Origin: Saprospiraceae bacterium
GTDB lineage: Bacteria; Bacteroidota; Bacteroidia; Chitinophagales; Saprospiraceae
Assembly (NCBI GenBank): GCA_016714895.1
Contig: JADKBV010000011.1
Span: 992,001 to 1,056,000 of the forward strand
Direction: 5' to 3'
Length of the DNA stretch: 64,000 nt
Shown: positions 9,402-18,520 of the stretch, piece after piece
How the letters are laid out: the number at the start of each line of letters is the position of its first letter
How positions within the stretch are numbered: the first letter of the stretch is position 1
Notes under the pieces: generated by a model
Database searches by the model: none
What the model was told of the DNA's origin: nothing
The model's input: only the letters and a program-made list of their open reading frames with translations
Made by a program: the position numbers and the translations under genes

Positions 9402-9968
9402 ATGGATTTGATATTAGGATTAGAAGGTTCTGAAAAGCATCTCATTGATGCATGTGTCAGGAAAGAATCCTGGGCACAAAAGTATATATACGAACATTAT
9501 TATGCACCCATGATGAATGTTTGTCTTCGTTTTGCTCATAATGAAGATGAAGCCATGGATATATTGCATGATGGGTTTATCAAAATATTCAGGTACATAT
9601 ATATGTATCAGACAGGAACTTCCCTTCAGGCATGGATGCGCAGGATTATGGTTAATACCTGTATCGACCATTACCGTAAAGAAATCAGAAGAAAAACTGA
9701 AAATATTGAAGAAGCATTCACCCTTTATGACATGGGTGAAGACGCACTTGAAAAAATGAATGCTGAAGAAATTTTAGGTTGTTTGCAGCAATTAACCATT
9801 TCGTATCGTTCTGTATTTAACTTGTATGTCATCGAAGGATATTCACACAAAGAAATCGGAGACATATTAGGTATCACTGAAAGTACATCGAGATCAAATC
9901 TGGTGAAAGCCAGAACGAAACTCAAAGAATTGTTAGTAAATAAGCATAAAATCCATGACCCCAAATAA
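9402..9968 (+). CDS. ECF-type RNA polymerase sigma factor (pair 1)
   Basis: 188 residues. Sigma region 2 is visible (YYAPMMNVCLRFAHNEDEAMDILHDGFIKIF then RRIMVNTCIDHYRK), followed by region 4 with a helix-turn-helix (SHKEIGDILGITESTSRSNLVKARTKL). There is no region 1.1 or 3, so this is an ECF (group 4) sigma factor. Its last 14 nt overlap the start of the next gene, so the pair is translationally coupled. ECF factors are normally held by the partner encoded next to them; here that is the barrel protein at 9955. Confidence 0.93.
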   Translation: MDLILGLEGSEKHLIDACVRKESWAQKYIYEHYYAPMMNVCLRFAHNEDEAMDILHDGFIKIFRYIYMYQTGTSLQAWMRRIMVNTCIDHYRKEIRRKTENIEEAFTLYDMGEDALEKMNAEEILGCLQQLTISYRSVFNLYVIEGYSHKEIGDILGITESTSRSNLVKARTKLKELLVNKHKIHDPK

Positions 9969-11391
9969 TAGTTTTGATTCCCGGGTAAAAGAAAAACTTG
10001 GAGAAATCTCAACATCACCTGCCTATGGTTCATGGGATTCTTTTCAAAAAAAATGGGTTGACGCTTTGTCAAAAGAAGATCTTCCGGCTGACCGTCAGTT
10101 TGATGGTTCAGTAAAAGAAAAATTGACCCAGATTCAAAGATTTCATACACGCGGACATTGGGAAAAATTAAAATTCAGACTCGAAACTATTGAAATCTAT
10201 AAACGGAAAATCTGGATTCATAAATCAAAAGAAGTTTTGGCCGTTCTGTTGTTTTTATTTACGTTTTATAATGTCAATGAACATATTCAAAAAAAGGATC
10301 ATTCCTCTGAACATATGTATGCTTCATTGACACAAAGTGTAAACAACACGCAAAAACAGTTTACCTTGTTTAAACACGAAGTTGATGGTAAAGATCAGCT
10401 CATCAGGGAAGTTATTGCATCATTTTACAGACCCAATGTGACGGATCACATCGTAGAAAGTGAGGATATACGTGGCAATACTCTTCAAATCACGTCGGGA
10501 TTAATTACTCACAATCCTTCGTTTTCTGCTCATGAAAGTGAAATCAGAAGTTCCGGAATTGTCGGTCCTGTATTATCCGAATCAAAAAATGAAGAAATCG
10601 TTGATGTAAAAGCTCTAAATACCCTTTCTACCGAGCCGTATTCTGAATACCCTCTGGTGATGCCAATGGAATTGAGTTCCAGGGAAAGAAAAGATATCCA
10701 AACCAGGGTAGGACTTTTTGTCGGATATTCAAATAATTTTGTGTTGACCCCATTTGATAAAGTTTATTCTTTGCCAAAATTTTCCAGGGCGGTATCAAAC
10801 TTTGAGTACGGCATGACGGTAGGTAAAAAAATGAATCGCGTCGAAATTGAGTCGGGTATTTCTTACGCCAATCTGAAATATTCACCTGCCAAAGTAAGTG
10901 AAACTTTCGGGGCAAGCGGGGTTATCTATTTTGAGACAAGTCTTACTGAAATGGAATATGATTTTATCAGATTGCCTTTGAATTTTCAATATTATGCAAT
11001 CGATAATAAAAACTGGAAATTGTATTTTTCAGCCGGGTCTTCTATAAATTTGATTGCTCAATCCGATTACACCATTGAGGAAAAAGTCAAAAAGGGAGAA
11101 ATTCAATCAATGCCCAGAAATCCCAACCAGGAACCAAGGCTTGACGACAAACCATTCAGTACGGGTTTTTTGGATGACTTCACATTCATAAGAAATTATT
11201 ATATTGATATGAAAATAGGTTTGGGTGCTGAAAGAAGAATCAATAATTTTTGTTCTTTCTACCTCCAACAAAGTTACCACGCCTTTTTATTCAGTTCCGG
11301 TTTGGGTATAGGCCCCAATCAGGATAAAATCAACGCTTTGGCATTTCAGTCTGGTATAAAGTTTAACCTTCCTTCGAAAATCCGGAAATAA
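9955..11391 (+). CDS. Membrane-anchored protein with N-terminal putative sigma-binding repeats and C-terminal outer-membrane beta-barrel domain (putative anti-sigma, pair 1)
   Basis: 478 residues. The N-terminal ~90 residues have no signal peptide and contain a motif twice: FDSRVKEKLGEI...GSWDSFQKKW (about 7-34) and FDGSVKEKLTQI...GHWEKLKFRL (about 49-76). One hydrophobic helix follows (EVLAVLLFLFTFYNV, about 93-107), then a ~130-residue polar linker, and from about residue 240 a strand-rich domain (VGLFVGYSNNFVLTPF, EYGMTVGKKMNRVEIESGISY, FIRLPLNFQYYAI, NYYIDMKIGLGAE) like the outer-membrane beta-barrel family PF13568. It overlaps the ECF sigma gene by 14 nt. Inference: it is the anti-sigma or signal-transmitting partner of that sigma factor, with a cytoplasmic N-terminus and an envelope sensor domain. 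The same architecture occurs at 31537. Confidence 0.7.
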   Translation: MTPNNSFDSRVKEKLGEISTSPAYGSWDSFQKKWVDALSKEDLPADRQFDGSVKEKLTQIQRFHTRGHWEKLKFRLETIEIYKRKIWIHKSKEVLAVLLFLFTFYNVNEHIQKKDHSSEHMYASLTQSVNNTQKQFTLFKHEVDGKDQLIREVIASFYRPNVTDHIVESEDIRGNTLQITSGLITHNPSFSAHESEIRSSGIVGPVLSESKNEEIVDVKALNTLSTEPYSEYPLVMPMELSSRERKDIQTRVGLFVGYSNNFVLTPFDKVYSLPKFSRAVSNFEYGMTVGKKMNRVEIESGISYANLKYSPAKVSETFGASGVIYFETSLTEMEYDFIRLPLNFQYYAIDNKNWKLYFSAGSSINLIAQSDYTIEEKVKKGEIQSMPRNPNQEPRLDDKPFSTGFLDDFTFIRNYYIDMKIGLGAERRINNFCSFYLQQSYHAFLFSSGLGIGPNQDKINALAFQSGIKFNLPSKIRK

Positions 11392-11582
11392 AATATGGAC
11401 TAAATTAAAAAGTTGGAACACTTTTTTAGATCAATATTTTTACGATGTAATATTTAATCATTGAATTCAAAAAGGGTATTTGTTTTTTTACAGAGGTGCT
11501 TTCAGATGTATCAAGACCTTATTTAGTCCCGAAAAAGATGATGTATAGTTGGGATTTTTGATGATTTTAGGCCAAACATGAA

Positions 11583-11607
11583 ATAATTGTCAATACAAGA
11601 CAATTAT
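11583..11607. promoter_or_regulatory. Inverted repeat upstream of the first Asp-box gene
   Basis: ATAATTGTC-7 nt-GACAATTAT, perfect 9-bp arms, 62 bp before the ATG at 11670 and just upstream of a TACATTTA (11635-11642) -7-like element. The position fits an operator for a dimeric regulator. No T-tract follows, so it is not a terminator. No matching copy is seen before the paralogous gene at 15089. Confidence 0.35.
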
Positions 11608-11669
11608 AATAGGTGTTATTTTCCGACAAAAGTATACATTTACGTCACTTTAGTGATTAATCAGCGTAT

Positions 11670-14339
11670 ATGAGTCGTACAATTTATTTTTGGGTGTTTT
11701 TTATCATTTATGTGCCTTGTTCTTTTGCTCAAACGTGGTTTGAAAACGGAAGGGATAAGGATGGCAATCCAAACTTTTTTTTAATACAAAAAGAAGCGGA
11801 AAAATATTTTCAATCCATTGATATTACTGAAAAAGGGGTAGGGTACAAACCGTATAAAAGATGGGAAGAAAACTGGAAAGACAGAGTGTATGAAGATGGT
11901 AGTTTTCCGGACGCAGGTATCAATGAAACAAACTTTAATGAATACCTTAAAACCATTAAAAGCCAAAACAGGAGTTTAAATATCGCAAATTGGACAAATC
12001 TTGGACCTAACTCAACACCAGGTGGTTATGCAGGTTTGGGAAGAATCAATTGTGTTGCTTTTCATCCCACAAATGCAAATATCATTTGGGTAGGATCACC
12101 GGGAGGAGGACTTTGGAAATCCATTGATGCCGGTCTGACATGGTCAACCAATTTTGACAACAATGATGTCATGGGTGTCTCCAGCATTGTAATCCACCCT
12201 ACCAATCCTGATATCATGTATATTGCAACCGGTGACGGAGATGGGTCAGATACCAACTCAACCGGAGTGCTAAAATCAACTGATGGTGGTGTGACATGGC
12301 AAACCACCGGTTTAAACTGGACCGTAAGCCAGGGAAGAAGAATCCGCAAATTATTGATGGATCCCGATGATACCAATATGTTGTTGGCTGCTACCACAAA
12401 TGGATTGTACAGAACCACCAACGCAGCAGGTACCTGGACACAAGTCATAAACGCTAATTTTTTTGATGTGGAAGCCAATCCAAATGCCGCTACCAATACA
12501 TTTTATGCGGCATCTTCGAATCGGTTATATACTTCTACCAATAACGGAGCAAACTGGACTGAAATCCTGTTTTTAAATACAGTAAACAGGATTGCGCTGG
12601 GTGTATCTCCTAATGATGTCAATGTAGTATATGCTCTTTGTTCCAATTCTTCCGGCAGTGGTTTTAACGGAATGTACAAATCCACCAATGCAGGTACTTC
12701 CTATACGCTGGCTTCAAGTACTCCGAATATTCTCAATGGAAGTTCAAACGGAAGTGGTACAAACGGTCAGGGATGGTACGACCTTTGTATAGCCGTTGAT
12801 CCCACCAACGCAAATATAGTCTATACAGGTGGTATCAATATCTGGAAATCTACAGATGGAGGAGTTACCTGGGCGTTAAGGACGCATTGGTCGGGAGCCT
12901 CGGGTGTTCAGACGGTACATGCAGACCAACACGCTTTGGAATGGCAAAATAATACTACCCTTTGGTTGGGAAATGATGGTGGAATCTACCGCACAACCAA
13001 TGGGGGTGTAAACTGGACGGACAGAAGTAACGGCCTGATTATCTCTCAAATGTACAGAATTGATGTTGCCCAACAGGATTCAAAAGTGATCACAGGCTTG
13101 CAGGACAATGGTACCAAATTACGACAAACTAATGGTACCTGGGTGGACAGAATTGGTGGCGATGGTATGGATTGTCATATTAGTCCGACAAATGCCAATG
13201 TAATGTATGCATCCTATCAATATGGAAATTTTTTCAGAACCACCAACGGAAGCAGTTTTTCTGGTATGAGTGTCCCTGATGCTAATAGTGGCGCCTGGAT
13301 TACTCCTCTGGCCATCGATCCTTCAAACACACAAAATGTTTATATTGGTTATAACAGAATACAAAAATCCACCAATCAGGGTGGTGCATGGACAACTATC
13401 AGCGCGGATATAAGTTCAACAGATTTGAGCTATTTATTTGTTGCACCTTCTAATGGTAATATTTTGTATGCCGGTACGAGTGGTGGCCCCGTCCTTCGTT
13501 CATCAGATGGTGGTGTCAATTGGGCTACTATGACGTCACCTGGTGGTGGATTGCAGGAAATCGCCATCCATCCCACTAATCCGGATATCATCTGGGCTGT
13601 ACGATCCAACTATACTGCCGGCGCCAAAGTCTATAAATCGATAAATGGTGGCAGTACCTGGACCAATGTTTCCGGTAACCTGCCCAACCTGCCCGTTAAT
13701 TGTATCATCTATCAGGTAGGCTCACAGGATGGATTGTACATCGGAATGGATGTCGGAGTGTATTACATAGATAATTCCCTGCCAAACTGGGTGTTATTCA
13801 ATCAGGGATTGCCCAATGTCAGGGTGAGGGATCTTAAAATCAAATATGATACACAGGAATTATATGCCGGCACTTATGGAAGAGGAGCATGGAAATCACC
13901 TCTTTATGACAATGAAGGTGAATTTTGCAATATGCCGCAAGCGATTACCATCAGCAATGTCGAAGTGTATAGCGCACTTGCAACCTGGGTTTCACCGGTC
14001 AATGATCCGTCAGGTTATGAATATGCAGTCACCACAAGTGCCAACCCACCGACCAGCGGAACATTTACAACAGATACTTCGGTTGTTTTGAGCAATTTAT
14101 TGAGCAACACAAATTATTTTGTTCACGTCAGGTCAAATTGTGGTGAAGGACTAAACTCATTATGGAGGACTTCCTCATCATTTCTTACAAAAACAACCTG
14201 TAATGATCTTTCAACGGATACAGGGGGAGCGAACGGAGATTACAGCGATAATGAGAATACCATTCGATATATTTGTCCTAACGGGCCTTATCAACAAGCC
14301 GTTCTTACTTTTATACAGTTTGCAACAGAACCACAATAA
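11670..14339 (+). CDS. Sortilin-like Asp-box propeller protein, truncated by an in-frame stop (paralog 1)
   Basis: 889 residues read before the TAA at 14337-14339. Signal peptide MSRTIYFWVFFIIYVPCSFAQ, then an N-terminal segment (WFENGRDKDGNPNFF...DGSFPDAGIN), then a VPS10/sortilin-like beta-propeller from about residue 100 to 750 with many Asp-box (BNR) turns such as SIDAGLTW, STDGGVTW, TTNGGVNW, SSDGGVNW and SINGGSTW. A fibronectin type III-like domain follows (about 760-845) and the start of a CUB-like domain. Compared with the intact neighbour at 15089, reading stops where that protein has Tyr (TAC); here the codon is TAA. The protein made would lack most of the CUB domain and the C-terminal region. 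Such proteins are extracellular; the ligand is unknown. Confidence 0.8.
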   Translation: MSRTIYFWVFFIIYVPCSFAQTWFENGRDKDGNPNFFLIQKEAEKYFQSIDITEKGVGYKPYKRWEENWKDRVYEDGSFPDAGINETNFNEYLKTIKSQNRSLNIANWTNLGPNSTPGGYAGLGRINCVAFHPTNANIIWVGSPGGGLWKSIDAGLTWSTNFDNNDVMGVSSIVIHPTNPDIMYIATGDGDGSDTNSTGVLKSTDGGVTWQTTGLNWTVSQGRRIRKLLMDPDDTNMLLAATTNGLYRTTNAAGTWTQVINANFFDVEANPNAATNTFYAASSNRLYTSTNNGANWTEILFLNTVNRIALGVSPNDVNVVYALCSNSSGSGFNGMYKSTNAGTSYTLASSTPNILNGSSNGSGTNGQGWYDLCIAVDPTNANIVYTGGINIWKSTDGGVTWALRTHWSGASGVQTVHADQHALEWQNNTTLWLGNDGGIYRTTNGGVNWTDRSNGLIISQMYRIDVAQQDSKVITGLQDNGTKLRQTNGTWVDRIGGDGMDCHISPTNANVMYASYQYGNFFRTTNGSSFSGMSVPDANSGAWITPLAIDPSNTQNVYIGYNRIQKSTNQGGAWTTISADISSTDLSYLFVAPSNGNILYAGTSGGPVLRSSDGGVNWATMTSPGGGLQEIAIHPTNPDIIWAVRSNYTAGAKVYKSINGGSTWTNVSGNLPNLPVNCIIYQVGSQDGLYIGMDVGVYYIDNSLPNWVLFNQGLPNVRVRDLKIKYDTQELYAGTYGRGAWKSPLYDNEGEFCNMPQAITISNVEVYSALATWVSPVNDPSGYEYAVTTSANPPTSGTFTTDTSVVLSNLLSNTNYFVHVRSNCGEGLNSLWRTSSSFLTKTTCNDLSTDTGGANGDYSDNENTIRYICPNGPYQQAVLTFIQFATEPQ

Positions 14340-14990
14340 GATGCTTTATATATTTATAATGGTCCCTCGATAAACAGTCCGATGTTTTCAAGTGGCAATC
14401 CGGCTACCTTGTCAAATTTTCCGGCAGGAGGATATTACGGTACCTCACTTCCGGGCCCATTTACCTCTACTCATCCGACAGGTTGTCTGACGCTACAATT
14501 CAGAACCGATATTAGTGTCGTGGATGATGGCTGGAGAGCAAATGTCACTTGTATAGATAATTGTACTTCTCTGGTAAGAGTTACCGCTGATGACGGAATT
14601 TTTACTTTACGAAACGTTGTGGTCTGCGCTGAAAACGGACAAACCATTAATTTTGATGCTTCATTACAAAATGACACCATTAAAGTTACTTCACCTATTT
14701 TTATAGATAAAAATATTACCATCAATCCCGGGAACCTGAATCTTCATATTGAGGCAGATTACGATGGTCATATTTTTGAAATTTTACCGGGAGGCAGCCT
14801 TACTTTGCAAAACCTGCATATGATCGGAGGTAAAGGCAATACAAATACAAGGGTTATTGTCAACAGAGGAACTGTTAATTTTTCAAATATCGATATTCTG
14901 GATACTAAGGCAAATTCAGGTAACGGGAAAACAATAGATAATGAAGGTAATGTTTCCTACAATAATCTTTTTGAAATCAGAATAAATTAA
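14340..14990 (+). pseudogene. Detached 3' part of the paralog 1 Asp-box gene, same frame after the stop
   Basis: Immediately after the TAA at 14337-14339 the same frame stays open for 216 codons and continues the family sequence: DALYIYNGPSINSPMFSSG corresponds to the intact paralog's DALYVYNGPDTTSPLFSSG. It contains the rest of the CUB domain (PAGGYYGTSLPGPFTSTHP, GCLTLQF, GWRANVTC) and the C-terminal region (DKNITINPGNLNLHIEADY, GGSLTLQNLHMIGGKGNTN). No ribosome start is expected here (the first ATG at 14382 lies within the CUB domain). It is best read as the 3' part of a gene broken by a single nonsense change, either real and recent, or a sequencing error. Confidence 0.8.
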
Positions 14991-15053
14991 AAATGAAAGC
15001 TTTATAACTCATTTCGGAATTAAGATTTTTTTTCGGAAAGTTTTGTAATTGTT

Positions 15054-15061
15054 TACATTTG
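15054..15061 (+). promoter_or_regulatory. Putative -7 promoter element
   Basis: TACATTTG matches TAnnTTTG exactly, 27 bp before the ATG at 15089, with a T run at about -33. It suggests that the second Asp-box paralog has its own promoter rather than depending on read-through from the first. Confidence 0.45.
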
Positions 15062-15088
15062 TGCAAATTAGTTTTTTAATCAATCTGT

Positions 15089-18000
15089 ATGTATCGTTTT
15101 ATTATTATTTGTCTTTTAATTTTTTTGGGTAAACATTCCAATGCTCAGGTATGGCTTGAAAACGGAAAAGATGAAAAAGGCAATCTAAACTTTTTTAAAA
15201 TTCAGGAAGAGGCGGAAAAATATTTTTTAACCATTGATAAAACAGAGAAAGGAAAAGGATATAAACCTTATAAAAGGTGGGAAGAACATTGGAGACATCG
15301 GGTTTTTGAAGATGGCAGTTTTCCGGATGCAGGGATTAATCAAAAAAACTTTGATAGTTTTCTCAAAGAAAATAAAAACAACCTTCGCAATGTCAATTCC
15401 AACTGGACAAATTTAGGGCCTTCTACGACCAATAGCGGATACAGCGGTATCGGAAGAATCAATTGTGTAGCTTTTCACCCTACAAACAATAATATGATTT
15501 GGGTGGGTGCTCCGGGAGGTGGTTTGTGGAAAACAACCGACGGAGGAAATACCTGGACAACCAACTTTGACCAACAAACTGTTTTGGGTATAACAAGCAT
15601 TGTCATCCATCCGACAACTCCTGATATCATGTATATCGCTACCGGGGACGGAGATGGCGGTGATACTTATTCAACAGGTGTTTTGAAATCTATTAATGGC
15701 GGAATGACCTGGCAGACTACCGGTTTGAACTGGACGGTTTCACAAACCCGTGTCATCCGGAAACTGATCATGGATCCCGACAATCCGGATGCACTTATTG
15801 CCGCCACGAATATCGGTTTGTTCAGAACTACCAATGGAGGTACCAACTGGACGAATGTCGTCAATCTAAGTTTTGTGGATGTAGTTGCCAATCCGAATCC
15901 TTCGACCAATATCTTTTATGCGGCTACAGGCAATGTTTTGTACAAATCTACAGACAATGGCGCTTCTTTTTCTTCTGTACAGACCATAACAAATGCAAAC
16001 CGGATCGCTCTGGGAGTATCTCCTCATAATCCCGATTACGTCTATGCTTTGTGTTCAAGAGGTACCAATAACGGTTTGTTAGGGATTTACAGGTCGACAG
16101 ACTCCGGGTCTTCTTACACGCTTAGATCATCGTCACCAAATCTTCTGGGATGGAGTGCCAATGGAAATGATATTGGTGGTCAGGGTTGGTATGACTTATG
16201 TATTGCTGTCGATCCTACGAATGTTGATATTGTGTATACAGGAGGGGTCAATGTATGGAAATCTACCGATGGCGGAGCTAACTGGAGTCTTCGGTCTCAT
16301 TGGTCAGGCGCATCGGGAGTTCAGACGGTACACGCAGATCATCATTGTATGGCTTGGCAAAATAATACGACCCTGTGGTTGGGAAATGACGGTGGGATTT
16401 ATAAATCGACCAATGGTGGAGCCGACTGGACAGACTACAGCAATGGACTGGTGATTTCTCAAATGTACAGACTGGATATTTCTCAAAATAATACAAGGAC
16501 AATCGCCGGTCTGCAAGACAACGGGACAAAAATAAGACAAACTTCAGGCACCTGGATTGACAGAATAGGAGGTGATGGAATGGATTGTCTGGTCAGGCCG
16601 GATAACGGCAGTAATATGGTGGGTTCTTTGTATAACGGAAACTTCTATAAATCCGCAGATGGGGGATTGAGTTTTTCTGGCATCAATACGGCTGACAACA
16701 ATACAGGAGCATGGGTGACGCCGATAACTGTCGATCCCGGAAAGCCGCAAAACATATACATTGCGTACAAAAGAGTACACAAATCCACTGATTTTGGCAA
16801 TACATGGACTATCATCAGCAATCAATTGAATTCAGGGAATATGGATTTTATAGCCGTTTCTCCATCCGATGACAATTATATTTACACCGGCAGAAGTAAT
16901 GCACTTTACCGGACGACAAACGGGGGAGCCACATGGAGCACCATGACGATTCCTGCAAGCGAAATCAGAGAAATCGCCATTCATCCGACAAATCCTAATA
17001 TTATCTGGGTTGTCAGGTCAAATTATACAGCCGGGGCCAAAGTACATAAATCGGTCAACGGTGGTGCTACGTGGACAAATATTTCGGGCAATCTTCCCAA
17101 TCTTCCGGCCAACTGTATCGTATATCATACAGGCACCAATGAAGGTATCTATGTAGGAATGGATGTCGGCGTTTATTATCGGGACAATTCTATGTCCAAT
17201 TGGATGTTGTTCAGTCAGGGGCTTCCCAATGTTATCATTTCCGACCTCAAAATCAAATACAATACCAAAGAGTTATATGCCGGAACCTACGGCAGGGGAG
17301 TGTGGAAATCACCATTATATGACGATTCCGGCAACGTTTGTTTTTTAATTGAAGATATGACTGTTGAAAATGTAGAAACATACAGTGCAACAGTTAAGTG
17401 GATAAAACCACAAGTCTTACCCTTAGGGTATGAATATTTTGTGTCAACCAGTCCCAACCAACCGGTCTCAGGGACATTTACTACAGACACTATGGTCGTT
17501 TTGACCAATTTACTGAGCAATACAGATTATTATGTTCATGTAAAAAGTATTTGCAACAATAATTCTGAATCTATCTGGTTTACTTCTTCTCCTTTCAAGA
17601 CCAAAACCACTTGTAATGACGTTTCTTATGATTCAGGAGGATCATCCGGGGACTACGGGGATTACGAAAACACAATTCGGTACATATGTCCGGCAGGTCC
17701 ATACCAACAGGCTATTTTGACATTTACTGAATTTGCCACAGAATCTGATTACGATGCTCTGTATGTATATAACGGACCTGATACAACAAGTCCGCTCTTT
17801 TCCAGCGGCAATCCGGTTACGTTATCCGGTTTTCCGGCAGGAGGTTATCACGGCAATTCAGGCCTGCCCGGACCATTTACGTCGACCCATGCTTCAGGAT
17901 GTCTGACGCTACAGTTTTTGTCTGATCAGAGTGTCGTCGAATCCGGATGGAGAGCAGACGTAACCTGCCTGAATAATTGTACCTCCGTAGTCCGGAATAC

Positions 18001-18409
18001 GGATGATGACGGCAATTTTTCACTGAGAAATGTAGTCGCCTGTGCACCAAACAATACCATCATCAGTTTTATACCCACCCTGGATCAGGACACTATAAAA
18101 ATTGTATCGCCGATTATAATTGATAAAAATATTACCATCAATCCAGTCGGTTTGAATTTGTATATAGAAGCGGATTACGATGGATATATTTTCGATATTT
18201 TGCCGGGAGGAAGTTTAACCCTTCAGAATATTCATCTGATCGGAGGAAAGGGTAATACCAACACCAGAGTGCTCGTCAATAAAGGAAATCTCCAATTGTC
18301 TGACGTAGATATTCTGGATACAAAAGCCAATCTGGGCACAGGAAGAAGTATACAAAATGAAGGCACGGTTTCCTGTAATATGTTGCTGGAAATCAGGACG
18401 AATGAATAA
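15089..18409 (+). CDS. Sortilin-like Asp-box propeller protein with FN3 and CUB domains (paralog 2, intact)
   Basis: 1106 residues; full-length tandem paralog of the broken gene at 11670, similar along its entire length. Signal peptide MYRFIIICLLIFLGKHSNAQ, N-terminal segment, VPS10/sortilin-like beta-propeller with Asp-box turns (TTDGGNTW, SINGGMTW, TTNGGTNW, STDGGANW, SVNGGATW), FN3-like domain near 750-840 (TVENVETYSATVKWIKP), CUB-like domain (CNDVSYDSGGSSGDYGDYEN through GWRADVTCLNNC, about 855-965), and a C-terminal strand-repeat region (NITINPVGLNLYIEADYDG, LTLQNIHLIGGKGNTNTRV) resembling a right-handed beta-helix edge. Neither paralog carries a recognisable T9SS type A tail, so the export route beyond Sec is unclear. 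Function unknown; propeller plus CUB suggests binding of extracellular protein or glycan. Confidence 0.85.
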   Translation: MYRFIIICLLIFLGKHSNAQVWLENGKDEKGNLNFFKIQEEAEKYFLTIDKTEKGKGYKPYKRWEEHWRHRVFEDGSFPDAGINQKNFDSFLKENKNNLRNVNSNWTNLGPSTTNSGYSGIGRINCVAFHPTNNNMIWVGAPGGGLWKTTDGGNTWTTNFDQQTVLGITSIVIHPTTPDIMYIATGDGDGGDTYSTGVLKSINGGMTWQTTGLNWTVSQTRVIRKLIMDPDNPDALIAATNIGLFRTTNGGTNWTNVVNLSFVDVVANPNPSTNIFYAATGNVLYKSTDNGASFSSVQTITNANRIALGVSPHNPDYVYALCSRGTNNGLLGIYRSTDSGSSYTLRSSSPNLLGWSANGNDIGGQGWYDLCIAVDPTNVDIVYTGGVNVWKSTDGGANWSLRSHWSGASGVQTVHADHHCMAWQNNTTLWLGNDGGIYKSTNGGADWTDYSNGLVISQMYRLDISQNNTRTIAGLQDNGTKIRQTSGTWIDRIGGDGMDCLVRPDNGSNMVGSLYNGNFYKSADGGLSFSGINTADNNTGAWVTPITVDPGKPQNIYIAYKRVHKSTDFGNTWTIISNQLNSGNMDFIAVSPSDDNYIYTGRSNALYRTTNGGATWSTMTIPASEIREIAIHPTNPNIIWVVRSNYTAGAKVHKSVNGGATWTNISGNLPNLPANCIVYHTGTNEGIYVGMDVGVYYRDNSMSNWMLFSQGLPNVIISDLKIKYNTKELYAGTYGRGVWKSPLYDDSGNVCFLIEDMTVENVETYSATVKWIKPQVLPLGYEYFVSTSPNQPVSGTFTTDTMVVLTNLLSNTDYYVHVKSICNNNSESIWFTSSPFKTKTTCNDVSYDSGGSSGDYGDYENTIRYICPAGPYQQAILTFTEFATESDYDALYVYNGPDTTSPLFSSGNPVTLSGFPAGGYHGNSGLPGPFTSTHASGCLTLQFLSDQSVVESGWRADVTCLNNCTSVVRNTDDDGNFSLRNVVACAPNNTIISFIPTLDQDTIKIVSPIIIDKNITINPVGLNLYIEADYDGYIFDILPGGSLTLQNIHLIGGKGNTNTRVLVNKGNLQLSDVDILDTKANLGTGRSIQNEGTVSCNMLLEIRTNE

Positions 18410-18520
18410 GTACATACATCGTTGATTGAAATCATCAAAAGGTTATAATACAATATCGGGGTTCTGCGGTTTTTTTGAAAAATATCCTGTTTGAAAAATA
18501 TTTTTTAAAAAAATGTTAAA

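Noticed and set aside
9725..10150. 141-codon minus-strand open frame over the sigma/barrel gene overlap
   Set aside because: It lies antisense to two well-supported genes and its sequence has no domain; it is a shadow of plus-strand coding.
14382..14990. Independent 202-residue gene after the first Asp-box gene
   Set aside because: Its ATG falls inside a CUB domain and the frame is continuous with the upstream gene apart from one stop codon; it is the 3' remainder of that gene.
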